From positions 27,772,970-27,836,969 of the forward strand of contig OW028584.1 in NCBI GenBank assembly GCA_932294295.1: DNA of 64,000 nt, in the 5' to 3' direction. This stretch comes from Alitta virens. Lineage: Eukaryota > Annelida > Polychaeta > Phyllodocida > Nereididae. The notes under the pieces were generated by a model. The model was not told where the DNA came from. It worked only from the letters and a program-made list of their open reading frames with translations, and did not search any database. The translations under genes were made by a program, and so were the position numbers. This document shows positions 24,307 to 34,591 of this stretch, one piece after another; position 1 is the first letter of the stretch; each line of letters opens with the position of its first letter.

Positions 24307-25728
24307 ATGCCAGGTGCTTCGGGATTGAGGCCCAAATCAACAAGGGGAGTGCGTCAGCCAGCTGACAGCCAAGACGTGGCTGGGCTGACGACTGATCCAA
24401 CACGTGGCATTCAGCCAGCCAGTCAAGAGGCTGATGTCGCTATTGATGAGCCAATGGGGGGGGACACTAGCCTTGTAAATAGGGACTCGCCTCTGCCAGG
24501 ATCCTCGAAAAATAAGGGTCTTGGTAAGAAAACAGGCAAGTCCCAGGTTCAGCCCCGGGCCCAAAGTGAACGCAGGGTGTTGGACCACTCAGACAAGGAG
24601 TCGTCAGACGACTCCTCGGCATCTACACCCCCTTCCTCTCCAGAGTACAGGACTAGAATAGGGCGAGAACCTGTGGGGGCAAGCGGAGCCGCTGGGGCCG
24701 TAATGGCCGGCGAAGCTGCCCCAAAAGGTCGTGCCCTTCCTAAACGGCGTAGGAGGCGCCGGGAAGCCCTTCCTCCACTATATGATGGGCAAGGGGTCGC
24801 TTTTACCGATTATTTGCTAGAGTTCAGAAGGGTGGCCGACTTTAATGGGTGGACTGATGAAGAGCGCTGTTTTCACTTGTGGACCAGCATTGATGGCCCA
24901 GCCCGTTTGAAAATAGTGTCCCTGCCCTACGAGAAATCTTGGACTAGAATGGTTGATCAATTAAGGTCTCTATTTTGTTCCACTAGGGCCCTGGACGCCT
25001 ACCGAAATAAATGGTTCAATGCAAAGAGGGGCCCGGATATGGACCTGGAGTCTTATGGCCTGTTCCTTCTGGATTTGTCCAGGAAGGCCAATCCAGCGTC
25101 CACAGGGGAAGAACAAGAAAGGTTTGCCAAAGAAAGGTTTATGGAAACCTCCGGGTCCACCCAGATGAGATTTTGGTTGGGGGCTCTGAAACCAGCCACA
25201 CTTCAAGATGCTATTGACCTGGCCACCCAGTATGAGGCTGCCTATGAGGCAGCCAAGCCCCATAAGCCTGACATGGGCCCTCCAGGGGCTGTGGCCATGG
25301 TTCATGCGGATGAAGTGGAGCCCTCTCCCATTCCCCGGCCAGCCAGGGAGTCCCAATATAGTGCCCCAGTGACCGAGGAACAAATGAAAAGGATGTTCTA
25401 CTCCTTCATGAGGGACATGTTGGCAGGCCGAGACGGTGCCCACCCTACGGGGGACCGCACCGCCGAGCCAGGCCCCCCCGACTATAAAGACCGAAAATGT
25501 TACAATTGTCATGAATACGGCCATATTAGGCGGAATTGCCCTAGACCACAAAGGGAGAGAAGAAAAGGCCCTGGCCGTTCAAACCAAAAGTCGGGGGAGG
25601 GGTCACGAAGGGCCAGAGAAACTGGCAGGGATGAGAGAAAAACTAGGCCCTCAAGGCCCTCCAAGGGACCCCGACCAACCTCTGGTGAAAGGAAGCAAAA
25701 AGGTCGAACAGATTCGCCAAAAGAGTGA
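24307..25728 (+). CDS. gag: Element A Gag
   Basis: 473 residues from the ATG at 24307 (context GCCATGC). The frame is open further upstream but has no earlier ATG. The N-terminal 130 residues are Ser/Pro/Gly-rich and poorly ordered, ending in a basic stretch (PKRRRRRREALPP). The middle (about 150-330) is a retrotransposon Gag domain (DYLLEFRRVADFNGW, then WTSIDGPARLKI). One zinc knuckle CYNCHEYGHIRRNC (CX2CX4HX4C) lies at residues 398-411, followed by a strongly basic tail for RNA binding. Gag would form the virus-like particle. It ends TGA at 25726, overlapping the open pol frame by about 40 nt. Confidence 0.93.
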   Translation: MPGASGLRPKSTRGVRQPADSQDVAGLTTDPTRGIQPASQEADVAIDEPMGGDTSLVNRDSPLPGSSKNKGLGKKTGKSQVQPRAQSERRVLDHSDKESSDDSSASTPPSSPEYRTRIGREPVGASGAAGAVMAGEAAPKGRALPKRRRRRREALPPLYDGQGVAFTDYLLEFRRVADFNGWTDEERCFHLWTSIDGPARLKIVSLPYEKSWTRMVDQLRSLFCSTRALDAYRNKWFNAKRGPDMDLESYGLFLLDLSRKANPASTGEEQERFAKERFMETSGSTQMRFWLGALKPATLQDAIDLATQYEAAYEAAKPHKPDMGPPGAVAMVHADEVEPSPIPRPARESQYSAPVTEEQMKRMFYSFMRDMLAGRDGAHPTGDRTAEPGPPDYKDRKCYNCHEYGHIRRNCPRPQRERRKGPGRSNQKSGEGSRRARETGRDERKTRPSRPSKGPRPTSGERKQKGRTDSPKE

Positions 25729-28700
25729 GGGTGGAGGAGGACCTGGCCCCAGGCCCTCCACCCTCGAAATCAACGTCACCAGAACGTTGGACAGGGGTTT
25801 CCGTGGGACAGTATAGGCCTCCATGCCCTCTGGGCCCCGAGGCCGTAACCGCCTGGTATATGTCAATTAGAATGGGGTCCACTGACTTAGACATGTTGGT
25901 AGACACAGGAGCCCAAGTATCTTTGCTCAATAAATCGGTGTATGACGAAGTCCCTAGTGTGAGTGGGACTCCCCTCCGCCCGGTGGACAGACAAATAGCG
26001 GCTGCCAATGGCGGCCTGATCAAGGTTTATGGTATGTTAGAGATGACCTTTGTAATAGAGAGAATTCCCTATGTGTGTGATTTTTTGGTAGCAGATATGG
26101 GCCATCTCTCTGGCCTATTAGGGATGGATTTCTTAAAAAGACACAAAGCCACTTTAATGTGTTCCACAGGGACAGTGAGGTTAGGGGGGGTGGAGATCAA
26201 TTGCCGAGAGGGCCCGACTGGGCAGGGTGGTAGAGCTATTGTCAATGAGCCCATCTGCCTCCCAGCCAGACACACAACATTGGTTGCCATTAATTTGGTG
26301 ACCTGGGGGCAGAATAAAGGTCAGGACATGGTGCTCGAAGCCCTGCCCCAGGTATGTCAGAATAATCATGTCATGATCCCAAGGGGAGTATTGGACACGA
26401 GTAGTCCCGCCCCCGCAGTATGGGTGACTAATCCCACCCAGAAAGAAATTTGTTTGTCAAAAGGTCAATTGCTAGGGGAGTTGCATGAGATCCTTTCCTG
26501 TGGGGACCTTCCTAGTGAGAAGCAAAGGGTGGCCTCGGTCACCCCAACAGGAGGGGCCTCACGGGAGAAATTACCTGGGCATCTGCAATCCCTGATAGAC
26601 CAAGCTGATCACCTGACCTCCGACCAGGAGGCCCAGCTGTCTTCTGTCTTGACCAAATATGAGAGTTGTTTCGAGGGTGGCTCTAATGGGCTGGGGCGCA
26701 CTGACCTGGCCAAGCATTCCATTGACACCGGTGACCACAGGCCCTTTAAGTTGCCAGCAAGGAGACTGGGCTGGGCCCAGAATCGTGCCCTCGGGAAAGA
26801 GATAGATAGAATGATGGAGTTAGGAGTGATTGAGCCCAGTAGTAGCCCTTGGTCCAGCCCCCCTGTTCTCGTCCGGAAGAAGGATGGCTCCTTCCGGTTC
26901 TGTGTTGACTATAGACGGCTGAATTCTTGCACTAAGAAGGATGCGTATCCTTTGCCTCGGATAGAGGACTGTCTGGATACTTTAGCAGGGGCGAAATGGT
27001 TCTGCACATTAGATTTGTCTGCAGGATATTGGCAGATAGCAATGGAGGATAGAGATAAAGAGAAAACTGCTTTTACAACGCCTAGAGGTCATTACCATTT
27101 CACTGTCATGCCCTTCGGGGTGACTAATGGTCCAGCTACTTTAGAGAGATTAATGGAGTTAGTTTTAGGTGGTTTAGATTTGAATACTTGTCTGTGCTAC
27201 ATGGACGACATAGTGGTCCAGGGTTCAACGTTTAAGCAATGCCTGTCCAACCTAATTGTAGTATTAGATAGAATGGGACAGGCTGGCCTGAGGTTGAAGC
27301 CCAGCAAGTGTGAACTGTTCAAGAAAAAGGTGTCCTTTCTAGGCCATGTTGTGAGTGAAAAAGGGGTGGCCCCAGACCCCCGCAAAATAGAGGCCGTGCG
27401 AAATTGGCCTGTGCCCCAGTCAGTACATGAGGTCAGGAGTTTTGTGGGGTTTGCTTCTTATTATAGAAAGTATGTGCCCAATTTCGCTTCTCTAGCTACG
27501 CCCTTGCATGCACTTATGACTCCCAAACTCGATTTTAAATGGACTAGGGAGTGCCAAAGGTCCTTTGAGGCCCTTATCTTGGCTCTCACGACGGCCCCTG
27601 TTTTGGCGCTGCCTCGTGAGGGCTGCCCAGTAATTTTGGACACTGATGCATCCGATATGGCTATTGGTGGTGTCCTGTCCCAGGTGATAGACGGGAAAGA
27701 ACGAGTAGTGGCCTATGCGTCCCAGGCTTTGTCAGCCTCCCAGAGAAATTATTGCACGACGTACAGGGAATTATTAGCAGTTGTCAAAATGGCCAAAGTC
27801 TTCAGGCCATATATATATGGGCAAGAATCGGTGCTTTTACGCACTGATCATCGTGCCCTGCTGTGGTTACAGAACTTTAAAGATGCTGAGGGGATGCTGG
27901 CCCGATGGCTAGCCTCATTGGCTGAATATGATTTCAAAATAGAGTACAGGGAGGGCAAGAGGCATGGAAACGCCGATGGCTGCTCTAGAATTCCTGTCAG
28001 GAAGTGCCCACGGGGCGATTGCCCTGACCCTGGGCATGGAGATTCTGAGGTCAAGGTAGCTTTAGTCCAGTGGAACTCAGATCGGACTCACACTTTTGTG
28101 AGGCCCTGGGAAAGGTCCACCAAGATGCCCCCACACCCGCCGCCTGGAGAGACCAAAAGGGTGGTCGCAGTGGCCACCCCTTTTCCCCCTCCTTTCAGAG
28201 AGTCCCTCACCATTGGGACTTCGGAGGACGGGGATGAAGCCATAGATGAGGTCTTACAGGGGATTAGCAACTTGTTTGCTGAAAAGATTGAGGGGTCCAG
28301 TGGTAAAGGGGTTTCGCAGGTCCTGGGTCCGAACTGGATGAACTCTTGGTCAGTTGATGAAATAGTAGTAGCGCAGCAGGGCGACGCAGCCATAGGGCTA
28401 ATGATGAGTTGGGTGAAAGAGGGAAAGAGGCCCTCTTATGCAGAGATGGCCGGAAGGGCAGGTTTAGTTCGAGATTTATGGGCTCAATATTACCATATGC
28501 GTTTAATACAGGGCCAGCTGTACAGGGATCACAAATTGCCCACCGGAGAAAAAGTTGAGCAACTAGTAGTGCCTACGAAATTACGAAGAGAGATTTTTCA
28601 GCACCTACATGAGAAGGGACTAGGGGCTCACATGGGAATTAACAGCACAGTGGCTAAGGTACGCAAGAGGTTCTACTGGCCCGGGTACAAAGAGGACATT

Positions 28701-30041
28701 GTCCGCTGGGTGGGATGGTGTGACAAGTGTCAGAGGCGTAGGCCCATAGGGCGCTCAAGAGCGCCCCTGAGGCAGCTGCCAGTGGGAATGCCTATGGAAA
28801 GAATGGCTGTGGATATTATGGGCCCTCTCCCTGTCACCAAATTAGGAAATAAATACATAGTCGTCATCGCTGATTATTTCACAAAATGGACAGAGGCTTT
28901 TGCCCTGCCGAACCAAGAGGCATTAACAGTAGCCGATTGCTTAGTTACCCAAGTTGTCCTTCGTTTTGGGGCCCCTTACCAACTACACAGTGATCAGGGA
29001 ACGAATTTTGAGTCGAAGTTGTTCAAGAGCATGTGTGAGTTATTGGGCGTAGCCAAGACCCGGACTACAGCCTATCACCCTCAAAGCGATGGGCTGGTGG
29101 AGAGATTCAACAGGTCCTTACAGGATATGTTGGCCAAATTAGTGAATGATTATCGAGATAATTGGGACGATGTGCTGCCCTATGTGATGTGTGCTTACAG
29201 GGCCACCCCGCAACATTCAACTGGCGTTACGCCCAATAAGTTGATGTTGGGGAGAGAGGCCCTCTTGCCAATTGATTTATTGTATGGCCACGTTCTGCAG
29301 GATCGGCCCACCTGTCCTGTGGAATACGTGGAATGGATGAGGGAGGCAATGGATGCCTCCTTTGCGAATTGTCGTGCCCAGCTGCAGAAAGCTGCGCTGA
29401 GGCAAGCCAAGCACTACAACCGATTGTCAACTGATCAATTTTATCAGACTGGTGATTGGGTATTGCTCTTTTATCCGCCCCTGGCCAAGCAGAAATTGGG
29501 TCTGAAATTTTTGGGTCCCTATAGAATAGTACGAAAAATAGGGGAAGTCAATTATGAGATTGAATCCCCGGCCTCAGGAAAATCTCGAGTGGTTCATGTC
29601 AATCAATTGAAACCATATTTATCCGAGGTAAAAGATGGGGATCTAGCTCAGATCCCGGATCCGCCACTGACTGACCCGTATACGGACCCCTGCTTGTACG
29701 GTGGTGACAGCCAGGCTGCCCCCTTGCCTGGATGTGAAGATCCGCCCCTGACTCAGAGGCGCGGAGTTTCACAGGCCACGCCTCCTGAAGCTGGGGAGCC
29801 AGAGGTGGCCCCCACAGGCCACGTGGAGCTGGAAGGGGTGGAGGAATGTTCAGACCACGTGGCGCCCCAGGATGGCCCCCCTGCTAGTAGCAAACAGACT
29901 GACCACGAGGCCGTGGACGCTAGAGGGGACAGGATCCAAAGAACAAGGAACCCTCCTTTGGATCCTGAGGCTGCTCCCTATGTCCCAACTAGACATAGGC
30001 AGCCTCCAAAACGATATGGTCACAATGTGGGGTTCGATTAA
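25689..30041 (+). CDS. pol: Element A Pol: protease, RT, RNase H, integrase
   Basis: Frame -1 relative to gag, open from 25689. No ATG precedes the protease, so expression by -1 frameshifting is inferred. Slippage could occur in the A-run at 25697-25701 or 25719-25722; neither is a canonical heptamer. Counting from 25725: protease DTGA at 60-63, RT FCVDYRRLN at about 392, catalytic YMDD at 492-495 and RNase H DTDASD at 639. A zinc-binding HHCC region (HEKGLGAHMG through CDKCQRR) precedes the integrase triad D1030, D1090, E1126 with D-35-E spacing. A GPY/F module (FLGPYRIV) is near 1264. I see no chromodomain. The tail ends in a Pro/basic segment. The whole 1438-codon frame is uninterrupted. 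Confidence 0.96.
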   Translation, partial: KEAKRSNRFAKRVRVEEDLAPGPPPSKSTSPERWTGVSVGQYRPPCPLGPEAVTAWYMSIRMGSTDLDMLVDTGAQVSLLNKSVYDEVPSVSGTPLRPVDRQIAAANGGLIKVYGMLEMTFVIERIPYVCDFLVADMGHLSGLLGMDFLKRHKATLMCSTGTVRLGGVEINCREGPTGQGGRAIVNEPICLPARHTTLVAINLVTWGQNKGQDMVLEALPQVCQNNHVMIPRGVLDTSSPAPAVWVTNPTQKEICLSKGQLLGELHEILSCGDLPSEKQRVASVTPTGGASREKLPGHLQSLIDQADHLTSDQEAQLSSVLTKYESCFEGGSNGLGRTDLAKHSIDTGDHRPFKLPARRLGWAQNRALGKEIDRMMELGVIEPSSSPWSSPPVLVRKKDGSFRFCVDYRRLNSCTKKDAYPLPRIEDCLDTLAGAKWFCTLDLSAGYWQIAMEDRDKEKTAFTTPRGHYHFTVMPFGVTNGPATLERLMELVLGGLDLNTCLCYMDDIVVQGSTFKQCLSNLIVVLDRMGQAGLRLKPSKCELFKKKVSFLGHVVSEKGVAPDPRKIEAVRNWPVPQSVHEVRSFVGFASYYRKYVPNFASLATPLHALMTPKLDFKWTRECQRSFEALILALTTAPVLALPREGCPVILDTDASDMAIGGVLSQVIDGKERVVAYASQALSASQRNYCTTYRELLAVVKMAKVFRPYIYGQESVLLRTDHRALLWLQNFKDAEGMLARWLASLAEYDFKIEYREGKRHGNADGCSRIPVRKCPRGDCPDPGHGDSEVKVALVQWNSDRTHTFVRPWERSTKMPPHPPPGETKRVVAVATPFPPPFRESLTIGTSEDGDEAIDEVLQGISNLFAEKIEGSSGKGVSQVLGPNWMNSWSVDEIVVAQQGDAAIGLMMSWVKEGKRPSYAEMAGRAGLVRDLWAQYYHMRLIQGQLYRDHKLPTGEKVEQLVVPTKLRREIFQHLHEKGLGAHMGINSTVAKVRKRFYWPGYKEDIVRWVGWCDKCQRRRPIGRSRAPLRQLPVGMPMERMAVDIMGPLPVTKLGNKYIVVIADYFTKWTEAFALPNQEALTVADCLVTQVVLRFGAPYQLHSDQGTNFESKLFKSMCELLGVAKTRTTAYHPQSDGLVERFNRSLQDMLAKLVNDYRDNWDDVLPYVMCAYRATPQHSTGVTPNKLMLGREALLPIDLLYGHVLQDRPTCPVEYVEWMREAMDASFANCRAQLQKAALRQAKHYNRLSTDQFYQTGDWVLLFYPPLAKQKLGLKFLGPYRIVRKIGEVNYEIESPASGKSRVVHVNQLKPYLSEVKDGDLAQIPDPPLTDPYTDPCLYGGDSQAAPLPGCEDPPLTQRRGVSQATPPEAGEPEVAPTGHVELEGVEECSDHVAPQDGPPASSKQTDHEAVDARGDRIQRTRNPPLDPEAAPYVPTRHRQPPKRYGHNVGFD

Positions 30042-31050
30042 GAACCCCTGTTCGTCTGTTTTGTCATGTAAAACAAGATGGTGCTTTAAGTGAAAGTAGG
30101 ACAACAGTATCTTTGGGAAACAGGGCCCTCTCTTACTGTCGTATTAATTTATGGCAGTGAAGTTGCTTCCTTTAAATACTGGGTAATTCGCGAAGTGAAT
30201 GAAAAGGAGTGAACTGGTCCCTGATGTATTTATCAGTGAATATATATATACATATGGAAGTGGCCAAGCATGTACCTATTGTGGGGAAATACTAAAAATG
30301 ATGCTATTGTGACCATAGGTCATTTTGTAGGTTTAGGTTCACTCGCCCGAGAATAATAGTAAGTCCAGCTATTAGGGAATGCAAAGTGATTGTAAAAAAA
30401 ACATGCGGTTGGAGTGACTTTGATTCATGAGAAGAATGAAGTGGCTAGAAAAAAAATGGGAAGTGATTAATAGCGCTTCTTGGGTTTCACAGGGTTGCGA
30501 TAGCCACCCGGGTGTAATTGAAAGATATGGGAGTAATGTGAGTTAGACAAATGTTCGTCATGTGGTCATGTCCTTTCGTCAGGTTGTTATTATGGGAATG
30601 GTGACAAATGGAAACGCCTAAGAATCAGATAGTGTTGAGTTTATCGTACACTAATGATTTTAGCAAGTGTAACTTGGCTGTCATCCCACGAGACAACAAA
30701 GGGGGGGGAAGAGAAACACGTGGTATTGGCACTTAACACTAGCAAATTTGACGGTGCCCTTTTGACCCCTGGTCGGTCTCAGCCAAGTCTCTAATTGGGG
30801 GACAAAGGGCCAGTGTCTCCTCCAAAGTGTCAAACCCCCCGGTTACAGATCACCCCCACTGGTAGGAGGTAGATTTTGGAGGGAAAATGCATTTTATGAC
30901 TGTCATAATGCCAAAAAGGGGGGGGGAAAAACGTCTGGGTGACACAGCGTCTCCCTGCCTCACTCCGACTTGGACCTTTGATTAAGAAGGACATACCAAA
31001 GACGACCAGTGAATTGAAGAATATTATTTAACCAAGAACCTGAAAAAAAA
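30042..31050 (+). other. Element A inter-ORF region with internal polypurine tracts
   Basis: About 1 kb without a coding frame between pol and ORF3. Two internal purine runs stand out: AAAGGGGGGGGAAGAGAAA near 30699-30717 and AAAAAGGGGGGGGGAAAAA near 30913-30931. It could hold a promoter or splice acceptor for ORF3; none is certain. Confidence 0.6.
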
Positions 31051-32700
31051 ATGGAATCGCAGCAGAACATTGGGGCCCCTGAGCCTCCGACTCTCCGTGA
31101 CCCTGTCCAAGAAGCCATGGCCACGGCTGGGATCACCGACCTGGATTTGTCGGTTAATGAGGACGAGGTAGAGGTGCTATGTGGCGAGGCCTATTGGGAG
31201 TCTGATAGACTCTCTGAGACCCAGGATCGAATTTGGTCTTACATGGGGTCTCGAGAGTATTTCATGGACTCCCCTGAAGCCATCACGGAGGCCGATCTAA
31301 ACAGGATGAGCCCCCAAGAGGTGCTGATCTACACCTCCCCCTGCATGGCCAAGTTTAGGAGGTACCTTCGAGTGCCCCCTCTTAGGGCTGACGTGCCCAT
31401 CCTGCTGGACAGCATATTGGAGGAAATGGGGCCAGAGATTAAAATGGAAGGTGTGTTGCGGGTGGTGAGAGAAAAGCCATGGTACAAGGAATCCGTGGTC
31501 TCCCAAGCACCCCGCTCTGCCCTGGCCGCTCCACGAGGGGACACCCCACCTGGGGTAGTCCGGCCATTCAGCCCCATCACACCAGTGTCCAGCCCCAAGC
31601 GCCCAGAAGATGAGCCAGAGGACGTGGACTTGGGTGAGCCTGCTACTTCACGTGGGCCGTGCCCCCCTAGGCCACTGGCCCCGATGACTCCCCTGCCTAT
31701 GGAAACTGTGGCATGTGTGGGGTGCCCCCCTCAGGGGCCCCAAATACCACCCTTTCCCCTGGAGAGACTACAACCGGCAGAGGACAAGAACCAGACGCCC
31801 AAGGAAGGACCAGCCCCAAGGCCCAAGCCAGCCCAGATGGAGACGCCTGCAAAGGAGAATCGGGAGCCCCTTAAAGAGGCCTCTTCAGGCGCCTTTCGAT
31901 GCTCCCAGTGCGGGAAAGGGGTGACAACCAGGAAAGCTCTAATGAGGCATCAGGCTGTCACCCACAGCAGCAGCTTTCGGGGCTTCCAATGCCCGAAGTG
32001 CCCAGCTGCTTTCCTGTTCGATCGGAAAGGGAACTTTGAGAGGCACCTGAGGCTGACACATGGCCTGAGGGGGGGCGAGGCTGCAGGGATAGCAGCCGCC
32101 ACCCCAATCCGGGTGGTCAGTGGGGCGAATTCTGACAGCTCCCTGCCACCTAGCCCCTTGCAGCCAGTTCGCTCCGCCCCTGCCAGTGGAGACACGCCAA
32201 GGAGGCCCCCAGTGACTGTTACGCCAACGAGGACTGAGCCCCAGAGACAGGTGCCTTCCCTCATGGATTTGCCCCTTACCTGGGCCGAAGCAACCACCCG
32301 AGGAACAGGGATCATCACTGTGGTGAACCCCGGCCTCCCTATCGGGAGGGGAAAAGCCCTGGAAACGAGAGCTGTACGACCAGGAGGTCCCCTCGTACCT
32401 GTCCTCCCCGGCTCCGCCCCTGCCCCTGCACCTCTGCAGATGTCGGCCAGATCCACGCCCGGCAATTGGGAGGCCAAGTATCACGATTTGGTCAGAGACA
32501 CTCAACAGCGAATCCGAGCCCAGACAGCTGAAAACCAGCAATTGCTCGAGGCGACAAGGAAAGAGCTGAGGGCTGAGCGGGAGAAACGGGCGGGAGCCGA
32601 GTCTCAGGTGGACGCCCTCCTAGCAGAAGTCCAGAGACTCACCTGTGAACGAGTGAAGTTTTGGGAGGAGATGAAGCGGGAGAGAGGCCCCCCCAGCTAG
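31051..32700 (+). CDS. Element A ORF3: C2H2 zinc-finger / coiled-coil protein
   Basis: 549 residues. The ATG at 31051 has an A-rich context (AAAATGG), and the protein lies in the same direction inside the LTR-bounded element. Residues 1-150 are an acidic, probably folded region unlike anything I recognise. Residues 150-280 are Pro-rich. Two C2H2 fingers follow: C284, C287, H300, H305 (12-residue spacing) and C314, C317, H332, H337 (14-residue spacing). A second Pro/Thr-rich linker precedes a charged C-terminal coiled coil (about 473-545: ENQQLLEATRKELRAEREK). There is no signal peptide or membrane segment, so it is not an Env. It is likely a nucleic-acid-binding, self-associating accessory protein. 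The frame is intact, arguing for selection. Confidence 0.85.
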   Translation: MESQQNIGAPEPPTLRDPVQEAMATAGITDLDLSVNEDEVEVLCGEAYWESDRLSETQDRIWSYMGSREYFMDSPEAITEADLNRMSPQEVLIYTSPCMAKFRRYLRVPPLRADVPILLDSILEEMGPEIKMEGVLRVVREKPWYKESVVSQAPRSALAAPRGDTPPGVVRPFSPITPVSSPKRPEDEPEDVDLGEPATSRGPCPPRPLAPMTPLPMETVACVGCPPQGPQIPPFPLERLQPAEDKNQTPKEGPAPRPKPAQMETPAKENREPLKEASSGAFRCSQCGKGVTTRKALMRHQAVTHSSSFRGFQCPKCPAAFLFDRKGNFERHLRLTHGLRGGEAAGIAAATPIRVVSGANSDSSLPPSPLQPVRSAPASGDTPRRPPVTVTPTRTEPQRQVPSLMDLPLTWAEATTRGTGIITVVNPGLPIGRGKALETRAVRPGGPLVPVLPGSAPAPAPLQMSARSTPGNWEAKYHDLVRDTQQRIRAQTAENQQLLEATRKELRAEREKRAGAESQVDALLAEVQRLTCERVKFWEEMKRERGPPS

Positions 32701-33553
32701 GCTGGCCGCCTGGTCGCCATAGGGGCCTCCCCAGCTTCCTCCCCAGACAACGTGATGACGACCCCAGCACGCCCTTCAACATGGAACTGGACTAGAGCAG
32801 ACGTAAAGGAATGGACCCCAGTGGATACGCCCCTGAAATGGATTATAAATTGGATTGGGTCTGACTATAATGGACCCCCAGTGGATACGTCCCTGAAATG
32901 GATTATAAATGGGATTGTGTCTGACTATAAACTATCATGAGTTGTAGGCGAACACAACACCCGAAATCTGGATTTTGGTAACAATAACACTGTAGCTGTC
33001 AGTTGACAGCTCACCAGAAATCTGGATATTTTGGTAACAAAAACACTGTAGCTGTCAGTTTGACAGCTGGCCCAGGATACGGGGCCAAACATCACAACGC
33101 AATGGCAAGGAATAGTGAACTTTATTGTGAACTCTATAGTGACCCTTATTGTGAATTTTATTTGTGTTCAGACTGAGATTGTGCTCGCCCATGGCGAGAG
33201 AACTAGTGAGTATTAACGTTATGTCGATTTAAAATGGGATGTGGATGCCCATTCCTCTCCTAGTTAAACATGTTGATTGGGTGGGTCACACCAGCGTGCG
33301 CATAATTAATTGGGATTGTCCTTATTGTTGTCTGTTATTTGTGTCTTAATTGTTTGATTGTTGTTGCTCTGATCGCCAGCCACACGTCCTCCACATTGTT
33401 AGATTAGAGAATGAGACTCCTGTTTATGCATTAGAAATGTCGGATGTATTTTGTGAAAACCAATGTAGCCGTAATGATACATTTGGGTGCCGTAAGGTCT
33501 CCATCACTCTTCCCCAAGGCATGAGGACATGCCTTCTCATTGGGAGGGTGTGA
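32701..33553 (+). other. Element A 3' non-coding region with paired direct repeats
   Basis: Two successive direct duplications: a 59/60-bp pair at 32812-32870 and 32871-32930 (TGGACCCC, ending CTGACTATAA), and a roughly 50-bp pair at 32961-33010 and 33014-33067 (GAAATCTGGAT, then ACACTGTAGCTGTCAGTT). A 67-codon frame at 33350-33553 ends just before the LTR and has no recognisable domain. The purine-rich GGGAGGGTGTGA before 33554 is the likely polypurine tract. Confidence 0.75.
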
Positions 33554-33795
33554 TGTGGTGACCTGCATCCCCTTAAAATTCGAAATGTTAAACCGTTGAC
33601 CTAGAATGCGGAGCATGTCGCTGCCACAGCGTGGACCCCACGTGACGGGGGTTGCTGGCGCTAGGAGGCGTCATCTCGAGTTAGTTAGATCTTTGTAGGG
33701 CTAGAGATAGGACGTGTGTGTTGGGGCAGGGCGTAATAAAACATGTGAACTTGAATCCTTGTCTTGGTCTGAGTCCATTCCAGAGGGACCCTACA
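33554..33795 (+). repeat. Element A 3' LTR
   Basis: 242 bp, same sequence as 23655-23896 by direct reading. Confidence 0.95.
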
Positions 33796-34028
33796 CTTCC
33801 TTCCTTCTTTATTTCTTTCTTTCTTCCTTCCTTCCTTCCTTTCTTTATTTCTTACTTCCTTTCTTCCTTTCTTTCTTCCTTCCTTCCTTCCTTTATTCCT
33901 TTCTTCCCTTCCTTTCTTTATTTCTTACTTCCTTTCTTCCTTTCTTTCTTCCTTCCTTCCTTCCTTTATTCCTTTCTTCCCTTCCTTTCTTTATTTCTTT
34001 TCTTCCTTTCTTCCTTCCTTCCTTCCTG
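33796..34028. repeat. (TTCC)n microsatellite, right of element A
   Basis: TTCC/TTTC array with an internal duplicated block of about 75 bp (CTTTATTTCTTACTTCC). It continues the array interrupted at 23654. Confidence 0.93.
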
Positions 34029-34477
34029 TTCAATCAATCAGTCATTTCATCAAATCAATTTATCAATCAATCAATAAATCCTCTACGTCCATTTTCCATT
34101 CTGTAGATATGTACTGTCTTTGATATGTATTTGATATCTTTATACCATACCAATGGAACAGTGCACATGAAATCAGTGGCACCTACTTATCATAGTACAG
34201 AAAGGCCACAGTCAAAACAACCCATTTTTCATTAGATCGTTTTATTCATCCATTTTTATTTTTTTTTCCTGTCTCTTTTGTCTTAATTTTTTGTCCATAG
34301 GAAAGAAATTGATATGTTTTTTCACTTCCAAGGCCTTCCTTGTTTTTTGTCATTTAATCTTTTGTCTTTTTTGTTTTTTTGTCTCACTTTTTTTCACACT
34401 CAAAATAGGTGGCATGTGGAAGTAGGTGACATGCTCCAGCTCAGCAGCATTCTGGGTCTGGCGTGATGTTGTATTTA
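34029..34477. other. Unannotated T-rich spacer
   Basis: Poly-T-rich DNA, no gene recognised. Confidence 0.4.
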
Positions 34478-34591
34478 TATGCTCATATTTATTTATTATT
34501 AAAATATATTTAAAATGGGTAGCACCATCAGTATAAACTGTTTTTCATGTGGACCATTAATACAATAAAACAAAAACGTATATATACAGAT
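34478..34591 (-). mobile_element. 3' UTR of a minus-strand non-LTR element, split by element B
   Basis: On the minus strand it reads GGTCCACATGAAAAACAG, then CTGATGGTGCTACCC, ending in AATAATAAATAAATA, a typical CR1/Jockey-like 3' end. It is continuous with 43693-43880 once element B is removed. Confidence 0.65.

Larger units (their letters stand above)
23655..33795 (+). mobile_element. Element A: complete Ty3/Gypsy LTR retrotransposon with extra zinc-finger ORF
   Basis: 10,141 bp with 242-bp LTRs that I read as identical. They start TGTGGTGACC and end CCTACA and are flanked by CTTC (4 bp), which is uninformative inside the TTCC repeat. Order: LTR, primer site, leader, gag, pol (protease, reverse transcriptase, RNase H, integrase), a 1-kb gap, a third ORF, a repeat-rich 3' region, LTR. 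Protease before RT with integrase last is the Ty3/Gypsy order. GC content is visibly higher than in the flanks. Identical LTRs and unbroken frames indicate a very recent insertion. Confidence 0.96.

Noticed and set aside
29450..30041. Chromodomain at the end of element A Pol
   Set aside because: Only a GPY/F-type module and a Pro/basic tail are visible; chromodomain aromatic residues are absent.
31051..32700. Env gene in element A
   Set aside because: No signal peptide, furin site or transmembrane segment; C2H2 fingers instead.
33350..33553. 67-codon accessory gene before the element A 3' LTR
   Set aside because: No recognisable motif; its length is within chance.
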